Assembly (NCBI GenBank): GCA_030704615.1
Contig: CM060733.1
Coordinates: 19,406,001 to 19,470,000 of the forward strand
Origin: Takakia lepidozioides
Lineage: Eukaryota; Streptophyta; Takakiopsida; Takakiales; Takakiaceae
Length of the DNA: 64,000 nt
Reading direction: 5' to 3'
The position numbers and the translations under genes are program-made. The notes under the pieces are model-generated. The model saw only the letters and a list, made by a program, of their open reading frames with translations, had not been told where the DNA came from and did not search any database. Below are positions 51,691 to 62,599 of this stretch, one piece after another (position 1 is the first letter of the stretch; every line of letters begins with the position of its first letter).

Positions 51691-52401
51691 CCCCAAAATG
51701 AGATCCACTCCATCGATCTCGCAGATGGTGAAGTTCTCACGTCCCTCCCAACTCCCCAGTTGAAGAGGAACATCAAACGCCAACCTTGTCGCCAACTGTG
51801 GTTCTCCTTTGGCAGAACGCACCTCAATAGAGGCCCCCACGTCACTTGTCGGGAGTCCCAACTTTCGCGCCGTCGCCGGCGTCATGAAGGAGTGCGACGC
51901 TCCTGTGTCCACCAACAACGACACGTTAGTTCCGGATATTATCCCTTCCACGAACAATAATTGACTCCCTTTACGCAGGGCGCCAGTTTCCTGATACAAC
52001 TCACAAGAATAGTTGCCTACCTTGCAAGTCCTGGCAACCACCGCTTCCACCAAGCGACTGATGGTATCTTCCGACAGCTCCGTGGTTGCCCGAGTCATGT
52101 TCAATTGCCGAGGTTTTGTGCACTTCGTGGCCATGTGCCCGGGCTCCCCGCAATTGAAACACACTCCATCAAAGGTCGCCTTCTGTCCGCCATAAGCCGC
52201 TCCACCCGCTTTTCCTTTCAAAGCACCGGGTGCCGCCTTGACGTGTGAAGACCCTCCCTTCGATTTCCACGTGCTATTGTCGCCGCGTGGCCTATCCCAC
52301 TTCTTTTCCGGTTGGGAGGAGTCACATTCCTGCCGGGTCTTCTTGTGTACGACCTTGTCTCTCACCCCTAGGGACATCCGAGAAACATTCAGCCCTCTCA
52401 A
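51664..52401 (-). pseudogene. Element Y gag C-terminus (zinc knuckle) and aspartic protease
   Basis: CFNCGEPGHMATKC is a canonical CX2CX4HX4C nucleocapsid knuckle. The protease has LLVDTGASHSFM (the catalytic DTGAS) and ends DLILGMT. It overlaps the gag frame by ~80 nt in a different frame, which could be programmed shifting or an indel, and is separated from RT by an indel. Confidence 0.9.
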
Positions 52402-53224
52402 TTGCCTCGTTCAAAGTCTTGGGTGGCTTCTCCTCCAACTTCCGCCTGGCCCATGGGGCCAATCCCACCACAAAGTTGAAGACCATTTCTGGTTCTGCCA
52501 TGTCCGCGACTTCGAGCAACAACACATTGAAGGCCTGGACATACCCCCGAATGTCATCTGTTTGCTTCAAATTTCTCATCTTGTCCCGGGCAAGCCAGGA
52601 CGCGTTGAGGGGCACAAACAGTCTCTTCATCAATTCCTTGAACCCACTCCAGTTCAAGGTTTCCGGGCTTGGGCCTCGGTCGTGAAGGCGTTTCTGCCAC
52701 CATTGTTGAGCATAGCCCCTCAAATAGGTGGGAGCCACTTCCACCCGATCCTCGTCACTCAACTTGGCCGCCCGGAAGTACTGCTCTAGCTCCAGGAGCC
52801 AGGTGTTGAGTGCCTTCCAATTTCGGACGCCCTCGAAGGTGCGGGGTTCCTTAGGCTTCACCTTAAACTTTGCCTTAGTGGAAGTGGCATTAGCCGCCTT
52901 CAACACGTCTTTCAACGTCCCACCAAACTGCGCCAACAACCCTTCCCAAAAGGCTGCCGGCATGGGAGGCATCTCTTGGTTTGTCGGAGCTCTCAAGGAT
53001 TCCTCGGGCTCCGACTCCTCGGATTCCTCCCGCTCTTGAGTGGCCTCATTTTTAGAAACATGCATCGCTTCCTCAAACGGCCGCCTCGGTGACACGTCGC
53101 CCCCATCGGGCTCACCAGGATCATCATCTTTTAGGCCGTTCCGCTTTCGCTTCGGCTTGCCCGACCCCATGATGAGGCCAATCCCAAGGACGATCGCGTA
53201 CTGAACTCTAAGCTCTGATACCAA
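52322..53224 (-). pseudogene. Element Y gag (capsid region)
   Basis: Contains the Ty3 retrotransposon gag signature (LNTWLLELEQYF, YLRGYAQQWW, FKELMKRLFVP, VQAFNVLLLEVADM) after an acidic linker. It starts close to the PBS. The N-terminal codons may include leader sequence. Confidence 0.88.
53212..53223 (-). other. Primer binding site, initiator-Met tRNA
   Basis: The minus strand reads TGGTATCAGAGC, the common plant LTR-retrotransposon PBS, two bases after the end of the LTR at 53226. Confidence 0.92.
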
Positions 53225-53225
53225 G

Positions 53226-53952
53226 TGTCGCGCACCTCACTTCGGTAAGCTCCCCTTCAAGTCATAGTTACTCGCTTTGATGCGCGCGCCTGACTCCCAA
53301 CCTGGCCGCCGGGCCAACTTGGAGCTTCGGCTGCTCACCGGGACATAACGGTCCCCCTTCGCTCCCCCACTAAACCCTCCACCTATTTGAGACTAGTGGA
53401 ATTCCCTTTAGTAGATGGCAGTCCGGAACAGCTCCCCACTCTTTGGTTGCTTTCCGGCTCGCTCGCTTACTCACTAGTTTTTGGTCACCAACGGGCTTGC
53501 ACCGTTCTCGGGGTTACTACTCCCTATATATACTTCTGTAGCTGTCCGCGGGGGTTTCACAACCAGCCATGCCATTTTATGGCGAACCACCACGGAAACC
53601 CTCGACTCCCGGTGATGAGTCGCGGTGAGTCTTGGCCCACTCACCACGGCCCCTATAGACCGTGATGAGTCCCAAGACTCCCCACGACTCCCACCACGAG
53701 GTCTCCGCCCCCATGGTGAGTCATATGCCACCCCCACTAAGTCCCGCTAAGCTACCACCACCCCTTGTGGAGCCACCCCCACCGCAACTCGGTGTACGGG
53801 GCTCCACTTAGTGAGCGCCTCCGCTTCCCTGAGTGCTTTGGGCACTCAAGGGTGCTTCAGCCCCCCATACCTATTGCTGCCGCTACCCCCACCACAGGGG
53901 CAGCCCCTCATGTGTCTCGACCCCCCTGCCCTCAAGGCAAAGGGCCGCGACA
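53226..53952 (-). repeat. 5' LTR of element Y
   Basis: 727 bp bounded by TGTCGCG...CGCGACA inverted ends, directly followed on the minus strand by the PBS. Contains ctcaccacggcccctat-type repeats of the ggtgagt/actcacc kind. A ~110-bp part recurs at 60038-60150. Confidence 0.85.
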
Positions 53953-54404
53953 ATTTAAGCATTCTAATTTTCGAAACTGCCTTCAAACATGATTTCGTTG
54001 CCCTCTGGGTCCGAAGCCCCAACCTCCAACAGAATTATCCGACTTCGAGTAGGCTCCACTTGCCGTCGTACGGGGTCCAGACGAGGAAGTACGCGTCGTA
54101 TTGGTGGCCCATCGTCTCGAGAGGGTAGGCATGATGTTGAAGGTCGTGAGAGTCGGAATGGCTGATCTGGTAGCTGCGTAAGCGACAACTCTAATGTATC
54201 TGGTTCCTGCGACTTCATATTGCTCATACAAGATGCAAGAGTGCTGAAAGTGTAGCTATATATACTGATGTGTGGTGCTCCTCCCTCCTTGGCGTGTATC
54301 AGGTACATTGAATGCGGAGTCTTCACCTTGAAGCTAACTTGGCTGACATCATCGTTGTGACGTCTTATTGACGTGTAGCTCGAGGCTTAGCTGGATATCG
54401 TTGA
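53953..54404. other. Element X sequence 3' of the chromodomain; no gene
   Basis: Continuation of element X beyond the pol stop up to the insertion point of element Y; no coding signal. Confidence 0.4.
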
Positions 54405-55140
54405 TGAAACTCTTAGACTTTGTCAGATGCATTGGCGAGGTTGGATGAAGGTTCACACGTTCGTTCGCTGAAGTCGTAGCCTTTCCAATGTATGAAATAC
54501 TCAAGACGCTTATACTTGATGTGAGAGTCTAGGATTTCGTCGACTTCATACTCAATTTTTCGATTGATTTCGATTGGTGGAGGTTGTACGAAAACTCTCC
54601 CTGGAATATTCGATGGATGATACAACTTCAATAATGAAACATGAAAGACTGGATGGATGCGCATATTTCGTGGGAGTTCAAGCCGAAAACTGACCGGATT
54701 TGTCGAATAATTTTGAATGGGCCCAGGCGTTGATAATCCAACTTCCTTGATGGTCGCGAGGTTTGTATATCCCGTCGAAGAAGCCACACACGATCTTCGA
54801 CCTTTGAACTAGGGTTGGAGTTGACGACATTGATCTGCATACTCCTTGTATTATTTTTGAGCTTCTGCGAGGTGGAATGTAAGCTCCTTGTGAATCGTAG
54901 TAAGATGAGTAGCAAGGTTTTCTGCAGCAGGGCTTCCAACAGTCTTCATGTGGAAAGGGTTTGCTCGAGGATGATGACCATAATTGGAGAAAAATGGAGT
55001 TTGCTGGGTCGAAGAATGTATAGTGTTGTTGTAGGTAAACTCAGCCAATGACAGAAGGTGTTATCTTGGTGATAATTTATCGTACAGCAAAGATACTGCT
55101 CCAAAATCTGGTTTACACATTCGGTTTGACCATGTGCTAG
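54405..55140 (-). pseudogene. Element X integrase C-terminal half and chromodomain
   Basis: Broken frames read GQTECVNQILEQYL, WLSL and MAEFTYNNTIHSS (integrase core end), VEDRVWLLRRDIQT and KLDYQRLGPFKI (GPY/F-type region), RIHPVFHVSLLK, then YEVDEILDSH and YFIHWKGYDF, a chromodomain. At least two frameshifts interrupt it. The chromodomain places X in the chromovirus branch of Ty3/gypsy. Confidence 0.88.
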
Positions 55141-55144
55141 AGCG

Positions 55145-55495
55145 AAGGGACCACGACATCGACCTTACGGCCTTCTTCAACCATTACCCATTCCCAAGGG
55201 TCCATGGTCGTCCGTGCCTATGGACTTTATTACGGATCTTCCAATCTCCAAGACCACTGATTCAATCCTTGTTATTGTAGATCGTTTTACGAAGATGACA
55301 CATTTCATTCCATATAATAAGACAGTTACCGGCGAGGAAACTGCAAGACTCTTCCTCAATAATATCTACCGCATTCATGGACTCCTGAAAGACATCGTAT
55401 CTGATCGAGGACCACAGTTCATCTTAAATTTCTGGAGGGGATTATTTCACATATTGGATACTAAGATCAACCTTTCATTGATGAAGATTCTATAG
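55145..55495 (+). pseudogene. Element X integrase N-terminal core, inverted fragment
   Basis: The plus strand reads PYGLLQPLPIPKGPWSS, MDFITDLP, LVIVDRFTKMTHFIP and SDRGPQF, containing the first two catalytic Asp positions. It lies opposite in direction to the rest of element X and stops exactly where the minus-strand integrase resumes, so it is a local inversion of ~350 bp. Confidence 0.88.
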
Positions 55496-56400
55496 AAATT
55501 TGCAAACCCAGAAAACATTGTACATCTCGGACCGAAATTGGTTTAATCCACTCGATGATGGTTTGTATTTTCTTCTGATCCATAAAGACGCCTTTGTCGG
55601 AAATAATGTAGCCCAGAAATTCGACCTCAGATTGATGGAAAAGACATTTCTCCAACTTGGCATATAGTCCTCTTTCTCTTAATTTATCAAGGACAAGGCG
55701 TACATGGCGGCCATGTTATTCTTCGTTCTGTGAAAATATCAAAATGTCGTCCAAATAGATGACTACAAAGTCATTATCGAAAGATGTCATTCATCATATG
55801 TTGAAAAATTGCTAGAGCATTTGTAAGACCGAAAGGCATAACATTGTATTCAAAATGTCCATACCTTGTTCGAAAAGCTGTTTTCCATTCGTCTTCTTCT
55901 TTTATCCGTACAAGGTTATAAACTCCTCTCAAGTCGATTTTGGTGAAAATCTTCGCTCGTCCCAACTGGTCGAAAAGCCCAGAAATCAACAACGGATAAC
56001 GATTCTTGATTGTGACTTTGTTGAGACCGCGATAATCGACACACATGCGTAATGATCCGTCCTTCTTTTTCACAAACAAAGATAGGTGCCCCCGCGGGTG
56101 ATTTGGAATGTCGGATGAAGTGTTTTGACAAATTTTCATTAATGTATTCGCGTAATGCAGCCAACTCCGTCTGGGATAAGTTATAGATTGGGCCGAATGG
56201 TGGTTGGGCTCATTCTTGTAACTCAATTGCACAGTCATAATGTCGATGTTCTGGTCGATGTCTACATTTTTCTTCTCAAAGACATATTTGAAATCTTGAT
56301 ATTGAGAGGGTAATGTTGAAGTACCTTTGTCTGTTGTGGTCTTGATCGGAGTCGCATAAAGTGCAAATGCCGCCTCTTTTTTGGTAGCTCTCATGAAGGC
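55496..56400 (-). pseudogene. Element X reverse transcriptase
   Basis: [28 protein letters not shown] and VMPFGLTNA are followed, after a frame shift near 55780, by the YLDD active-site region near 55760 and HQSEVEFLGYIIS. It ends at the RT/RNase H linker (FLG, NFYR in a shifted frame). RNase H is missing between it and the inverted integrase piece. Confidence 0.9.
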
Positions 56401-56596
56401 TCTAGCTCCAAAAAACAGGGGTTGAATACCTTTGGTACTTTTGCATTTTTGTATTGCCGAAATTTTTCGTGATTGCCAGTCGATGTCAGGATTATGAAGT
56501 ACAAATCAGGGAAGTCTAAGGATCACATGATTCGTTGGAGACTGGATGACATTCAAAACAATCTGTGATGCTTGATTTTTAAGCTGCACTTCAAGG

Positions 56597-57247
56597 TGTC
56601 ACAGACATAGCCCAGAAGAACTTATCAGGAGTAAATACCAGAAGTTACCAAATTACCATGTTACCAAAAGTTATCATGATTTACCGCGATTTATCATTAT
56701 CTATCATGATTATCATTACTTACCAAGTTACCGGGAGTTTACCAAATTATCAAGAGTAACTTGGGAAACTGCTCAGGAAGCTTCCTTTGGAGGAAACTTC
56801 TCCATCAAGATACCTCATTTGTTTAAGGAAGCTTCTCCATCAAGAAACCTTTGTTTAATCTTGGAAACTTCTCCAGCAATAAACCTCCATAGGAGAAGCT
56901 TCTTAGGGAAGCTTCTTAGTAGCCAGTATATATAGAAGACGAGACTGGACACTCTTCAGTCTCGCCAACACCAGTTCAAGTTACTCTTGTTTCCAGTTCC
57001 CAGTACTACAGTCCAGTTCCCAGTACCCTAGCCCAGTTTCCAGTATCTGGTACTCCAGTCCAGTTTCCAGCATTCCAGTATTCAAGTCGTGTTCCAATAT
57101 CTTGTACTCTTGTTCATTGTTATAAAGATTGTCTTGATTCCTATTTACTCATCGTGCATTCGGCCACGCCGACCTTGACTTCTTGTCTAGCTTTGTACCT
57201 CTAGTCTTATCTCTTGTTTGTGTTCAGTCATGTTCTCGTCCTTGACA
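56597..57247 (+). mobile_element. Solo LTR with 5-bp target duplication, inserted in element X protease
   Basis: 651 bp bounded by TGTCA...TGACA, inverted relative to LTRs A and C. It is flanked by CAAGG on both sides (56592-56596 and 57248-57252), an exact 5-bp duplication. Codons of the element X protease resume across it, so the family moved again after X inserted, and recombination left one LTR. Confidence 0.93.
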
Positions 57248-58590
57248 CAAGGGGTCGAGTTTCATGGTCAACATTTCCTGATGCTAACGGTCGTCCATCG
57301 ATAACTTCAACAGGGGCTGAGAATTTCTTTCTTACGAGCGTTAAATTGTGTTGCTTCGTAAAGTCTTTGTCAATAAAACATGCTGAAGCGCTCGAGTCCA
57401 AAAGTGCTTTTACGGAGATATCTCGATTTTGCATCCCTATCTTTACTGGAACTGTGAAACAAGATACATGGTCTAGAGGTAGAAAGAGACATTTTTTTGG
57501 TGAGGAATTTGGGGTGTCTAGCCGCATAGTCCCTACTGTGACTGGACATCTTCGTTTTCCGACCTCCTCGTATCGAACACTGAGTAGTGCCCCGAGCTTT
57601 GAATCTTCTCTTGTTGGGGCAGTTTAATGTCATGTGATCATTTTCTCCGCAATAAAGGCATAATCCATTCGATTGTTTTTCATGTGGCGACAATGGCTTG
57701 AATCAGACAGCATCAATCTGCATAGGATCATTACTGGATGTCTGATGGATCGTTGTATTTGGTGCCGTAGTAGTAGCGGCATGGTGCGTCGTCGACCATC
57801 TAGATCGCTTCTCTTGACATCTTTCGAACAAACGATTATCGCATGCAATGACTTGGGTGATGAATTCGCTCAGTGTACTCACGTTTGGCATTGTCAGCAA
57901 CAAATCTTTAACATCATCTTTTAGGCCACATCGAAACTGACTAACGAGGCTCTTCTCATTCCAGTCAAGGTCGCACGCAAGTTGTCAAAATTCGGCAGCA
58001 TAAACGGAAGTTGGACGTGCTTCTTGTCGAAGATTTCACATCTTTGTCTCTGCAACTCTCTCTATCATTCTCTCCAAACGTTGCAGTGAACTCGGACATG
58101 AACGCTTCAAAATTGTATAGTAAATGCGAATTTTTCTCTAATAGCGGTGCAAACCAAGATAGGGCAGTGCCTGATAGAAGGGTGCCCACGAATCCCACTT
58201 GAATACCTTCATCAGAGTAGCGTTGTGGATGTAGTCGTAGGAATAATCGTACTTGTTGAACAAAACCGCGAAATCTTGATCTCGTCCCATCAAATTTCTC
58301 GGGCATGCTGACCTTTGATTCCCTTGTAATCTGTTGAAGATTTGGAGGAACCGTTGCAGTAAGATTTGTTGTAGTAGGGACTCGTAAGGTTGAAGATCCA
58401 TTGTTTGACTCCTTCAACTCTGAAATTTGTTGTTGCAAATTGTTGAGAGCATTGCCAAGGTCTTGAGACTGATCAGCTTGTAGTTGGGCAGTAGAGGCAC
58501 GAAGTTCTTGCATCTAGAGCTGAAGACTCTGCAATGTGGCAACCACTTCCGCAAATGTGCCTTCCATCTTAACTAACTAAGGAACAAACT
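57248..58590 (-). pseudogene. Element X gag, zinc knuckle and protease
   Basis: From the right: MEGTFAEVVATLQSLQL, an in-frame TAG, then a coiled-coil-like gag start (LRASTAQLQADQSQDLGNAL), capsid (MPEKFDGTRSRFRGFV, SWFAPLLE), the knuckle CLYCGENDHMTLNC (CX2CX4HX4C) and protease (ALLDSSASACFID, where the DSGA-type motif reads DSSAS). Several frame shifts lie around 57900-58000. The protease is interrupted at its C-terminal part by the solo LTR. Confidence 0.88.
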
Positions 58591-58605
58591 GCAGTCTCGC
58601 CAAAC

Positions 58606-59149
58606 TGTCAAGGACGAGAACATGACTGAACACAAATAAGAGATAAGACTAGAGAGGCTAGACAAGAAGTCAAGGTCGGCGTGACCGAATGCACGATGAG
58701 TAAATAAGAATCAAGACGATCTTTATAACAATGAACAAGAATAAAGATATTGGAACACGACTTGAATACTGGAATGCTGGAAACTGGATTAGAGTACCAG
58801 ATACTGGAAACTGGACTGGAGTACCAGATACTGCAAACTGGGCTAGTGTACTGGGAACTGGAGAGTAGCTTGAACTGGTGTTGGCGAGACTGAAGAGTGT
58901 CCAATCTCGCCTCTTATATATACTGGCTACGCTTCCTTAAACAAATGAGGTATCTTGATGGAGAAGTTTCCTCCAAAGGAAGCTTCCTGAATAGTTTTCC
59001 AAGTTACTCTTGATAATTTGGTAAACTCCCGGTAACTTGGTAAATAATGGTAAATCATGGTAGATCATGGTAAGTCATGGTAACTTTCGGTAACATGGTA
59101 ACTTCTGGTATTTACTCCTGGTAAGTTCCTCTGGGCTATGTCCATGAGA
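58606..59149 (-). repeat. LTR C (5' LTR of element X)
   Basis: Same family as LTR A. 544 bp; shorter mainly by loss of a ~60-90 bp cttctt-rich segment near the middle. Starts TGTCA; the other end reads tccatgaga, one base off the expected tccatgaca. On the minus strand the next bases are gtttggcgagactgc, a candidate PBS beginning TGG that differs from the initiator-Met PBS of element Y. Confidence 0.85.
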
Positions 59150-60037
59150 TGAGCTCTAATAGTGGTCAGATCTTGTTGTGTTGTTAAGCAGGAAAAGTGC
59201 TTTCATCACTTAGGCCCTGTGGTGTCTCATTTGATTGAGACACAAAAGCCAGCGGAGAGAGGGCGGAGACTGACCATCTGGTCCTAATGCCCATGAGGGT
59301 CGAGGGAATGTATATCTTGGCCCCTCTTTACAGAAGAAGGTCTTGTAATTTGGGTCTATCAATGCACCTGAATAGTTTTTGGAGAGTTTATTGTTAGGCC
59401 CACCTGGAGTTAATGGACGAGCCTAACGTCAACTGGCGTCACCGCAAAGGCTGTGCTTCTATTGCTAGGGCTCAGAAACTCGTCTAGGCAGGTATTGGAT
59501 TGCTTTCTCTTTCATCTTTTGCTCCTATATTGGTAGAAGTCGGTTTTCTGAGGTTGATGCCTCGGGTTGATGCCCCCGTGGTACTTTGACATTGGCTTTT
59601 ATCTGCTTTAGTTTAGTTTTATTTCTATTATTTGGCTTGGCTGGTAGAGCGACCCTCTTTTGCTTTTGGTGCTAGATTTATGGAAGCTCCATCTTGCAAC
59701 TTCTCCTGAAAGCTCCTCCTTTGGACCTATTGGCAGGCTCCCTTCTGGACCAGCAGCTTATTGTCTAGCACTTTGGCTCTGTTGTCCCTTTTTTGGTGGT
59801 TTGCATTTTCTTTGATCTCTTAGTACTCTATGCCTAGAGACGGGCTTGGTCTTTTTGGCCTCCTTTCTCAAGTGAGGTTGTATTTCTTGGAGCTTAGCTT
59901 CCTGATAATCTCAGGGTTCCATGTGATAGTTGTTAAAACTAGGTGGTTAAAGCTTGCCCTTGCTGGATGGTAAGGGTGTTACCCAATCCTTCAAGCCCGG
60001 TTTTTTTTTCAGGACTCTTTTATTAATATGATTTATA
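59150..60037. other. Unassigned repeat-like sequence ending in a poly-T tract
   Basis: No coding frame. The stretch closes with a T run and caggactcttttattaatatg near 60001-60030, which resembles a retroelement 3' end, but I cannot assign a family. Confidence 0.3.
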
Positions 60038-60150
60038 GTCGCGGTGAGTCTTGGCCCACTCACCACGGCCCCTATGGACCGTGATGAGTCCCAAGACTCC
60101 CCACGACTCCCACCATGAGGTCTCCGCCCCCATGGTGAGTCCTATGTCAC
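60038..60150 (-). repeat. Fragment of the element Y LTR
   Basis: Near-identical to 53618-53730 of the 5' LTR of element Y (shared gtgatgagtcccaagactcc and ggtctccgcccccatggtga). It is isolated, with no LTR ends or internal sequence nearby. Confidence 0.9.
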
Positions 60151-60274
60151 CTCCCATTTTTTAATTTGTTTTAGAAGAAAAAACCTAGCACATTTTTTTC
60201 TTTTCTTAACAGGGAATCTTTTATAAATCTTTATTTGGAATCACCGATTAATTAGTACTACGATTAATTAGTGG

Positions 60275-61151
60275 TAGTGTTGTATTGGTATGTCCATTTT
60301 GGCATACTAGACTGGTAATGAAAGGTCCAATGTGGATGTTGGGTCCAACTGGTAGGGCCCAGTGTAGATTAGGACAAGCTAGGTTATAGGATGGGTATGG
60401 GTATTTTCAATTTTGAGAAACCCTAGTCCTAGGCATGGGTATGGCAAAAACTCAAATGACATACTAGGGGAGTATGTACAATAGTATGGTATATCCCAAC
60501 AGTCATCATACTGTATTCAAAGCTGAAAATAAAACCAGATTGAGGGCAACATACAAAAGGTAAGAAAAAATTGCAATCACACATGCCCATGCAAACTAAT
60601 TTGTATTCATAAATTGAGAGCCTGCCTTGGAACTTCCACAGTAATATCCAACCACTGGAAAATAACAATGGAAAGTTCAGCACTGAAGGTCTTTGTATTG
60701 TAAGGCTGGATTGTAACAAATGGGAGAAAAGCTGGATGCCATGACAAAAACTGAAGAAATGCAAACTAATTTGTAATGCTCATAAATTAGTGAAGGTCTT
60801 TGTATTGTAAGGCTGGATTGTAACAAATGGGAGAAAAGCTGGATGCCATGACAAAAACTGAAGAAATCCTTCATATTATACCTTGTATGCCATACCTGTT
60901 TTCGCTGACCATTGTACGCCATACCTTCTACCCCTCCAATCTCCAAACACCCCCCTAGTACTGTTCCCAATCGCAGTATTGCTCCGCTAGCTACTCTGAC
61001 TGGTATGGTGTCAGTTTGGGTCCCTAAACCCTAAGTTCTACATACACCCGGGGTATAGGTTGCATGACATACCAGCCGGGTTGGTCTGGCATACCCTTAC
61101 CTATACCCTTGCACATACACCCGCCCACTGGCACATACCAATACAACACTG
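60275..61151. mobile_element. hAT-like non-autonomous element with CAGTG-type terminal inverted repeats
   Basis: The left end is TAGTGTTGTATTGGTATG and the right end, reversed, is CAGTGTTGTATTGGTATG (one mismatch over 18 bp). Length is 877 bp. No matching 8-bp flanks remain. Many tggcatac/gtatgg-type repeats lie within. No transposase. Confidence 0.75.
60684..60867. repeat. 77-bp direct duplication inside the hAT-like element
   Basis: 60684-60760 and 60791-60867 are essentially identical (tgaaggtctttgtattgtaa ... aactgaagaaat), 107 bp apart. The 30-bp spacer motif (gcaaactaatttgtaa...cataaatt) is also echoed near 60590-60617. Confidence 0.9.
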
Positions 61152-61282
61152 GTTTTACCCAATAATGTCCCTTCAATAATTTGAATAAAGTTTAGTAATA
61201 TGGGCTCCCTCCCCTTTCATTAAAAAAAAATAAAAATGAAATAATGGTTTCAGATAAAGGCCTTTTTTTTCTTAAAGTGCCG

Positions 61283-61487
61283 TTTTTTTTAACGAAACCT
61301 GGGAGCGGCCCACAATTCAGGCCCTGGGAAAAATAAACCATTTATGGGTCATGGAGGCCCACAGGACGAACAACATCCAGACAGAACGCCAAGAACAATC
61401 TCCACAAGCGGCAGGTTAGCGGGTTTGAACCCCGAACCACCAAGGCGACACATTGTGCACTTACTAGCTGAGCTACCAGTCGATGTG
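61283..61487 (-). mobile_element. tRNA-derived SINE
   Basis: Minus strand: a pol III A box (TAGCTCAGCTAG) near 61478-61465 and a B box (GGTTCAAACCC) near 61430-61420 with tRNA-like spacing, followed by ~130 bp of non-tRNA sequence ending gtttcgtt and an A8 run (61290-61283). It cannot fold as a full tRNA acceptor stem, so it is a SINE, not a functional tRNA. Confidence 0.82.
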
Positions 61488-62599
61488 CTTTGAGTAAACT
61501 GGCACGTGATATATTCTTTTCTCTGGACAACCTTCATGGAGGTATCACAAGTAGTTAGTCTACTCCTCTCGAGAGGAAACACATCAATCCTTCGCCAAGC
61601 TATACTGGACCATCTCTGTTGTCACTGTGGGAAGAAGGCATGTAGCAGTTTGCTTGGGCATTCTTACACTCTACAAACAGAGGGCTATGGGGGCCTTGCA
61701 GTATTTGAAGAACCAGGGGACCAGGACCCTGCACGAGATGTGGGTATGTAAGTTGGGGATCTGCCTTAAGACGACTGTGGTGCTGGATTTAATCATTATT
61801 TCAGCACAGGCGCTCTACGGGAGAGGATCGATGGCACGGGGAGTAAGGGGTTCTCTTGCACAGGCCCTGTACTTCTGACCTAGGCTGAAGAAGCTGGCCT
61901 CCAGTGTTTCAGTACTGCGACTATGGAACTGGTCCTTAAGATATTGGAGATCCATACTGAACCACACACTCCTTCCAAGGCTATAAAGTTGATGGTGTCA
62001 AGTGTCAACGTTACAAACAGTCACTCAAACCCACGAATTAGTAGGTCTCTTTCTGAAGAACTTGCTCAAGTACATAGAGCTCCAGAAATCTGGTAGTAGC
62101 CCGTACTGACTTCCACAGCATACACACCAATTTTTATACACTCATGTAGTATCTGTTTGCACCACAGAAATGATCACAAAACTCAGAAGACTGCTGACAT
62201 GCTCAACTCTGAGACTGAAACTTGATCACTCCATGGGTGTATTTCAGCTCAAAACATCAGCTCATGTGGTAGACAAAGCAAAAGTGGCGGGCCTGCCTGA
62301 TACCTCCACCCATGATTTAGTTCCTGATTGCTTTCCAATAATTCTAGCAGAGGAGAGGGTACAAGAACTGAGATTGGGATTTCTGTCCTTTCCAAAGGTA
62401 GACAATCTCTACTTACTGACCTGTAACTTCTTTGTCAGCCTCCCAGCATTCTTGTGGACTTGGAGCAAACTCTCAGGCAATACTAGTTCAAAGAAGCTCG
62501 CTCTAGCAGAGGGGAGCAATATAGCATCTCCAACATAATGTGTGTTCCGTTTATACATTCAAGTCTGATTAGCTTTTCAAAAATCTGATCAGGTTGCTA
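61488..62599. other. No gene recognised; probable 3' flank of the oxidase gene
   Basis: Short frames without domains. The right part is likely the 3'UTR of the minus-strand oxidase gene. Confidence 0.4.

Larger units (their letters stand above)
49385..59149 (-). mobile_element. Nested Ty3/gypsy complex: element X (chromodomain type) carrying element Y and a solo LTR
   Basis: Reading the minus strand from right to left: LTR C (58606-59149), gag and zinc knuckle (58590-57640), protease, solo LTR insertion, RT (56400-55500), integrase and chromodomain (to ~54405), then the 5' LTR and gag-pro-RT of element Y (53952-~50050), then a polypurine tract and LTR A (49385-49991). X and Y differ in LTRs, PBS and protein sequence. 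Y lacks integrase and its 3' LTR, so a deletion joined Y RNase H to the X 3' end. Flanks of LTR A (gaagc) and LTR C (tgagc) do not make a clean 5-bp duplication, so pairing A with C is an inference. Confidence 0.75.

Noticed and set aside
61415-61487. Functional tRNA gene on the minus strand
   Set aside because: A and B boxes fit but the acceptor stem does not close and the unit continues into a SINE tail.
62170-62538. 122-codon plus-strand frame downstream of the oxidase
   Set aside because: No domain; lies in the probable 3' flank of the oxidase gene on the other strand.
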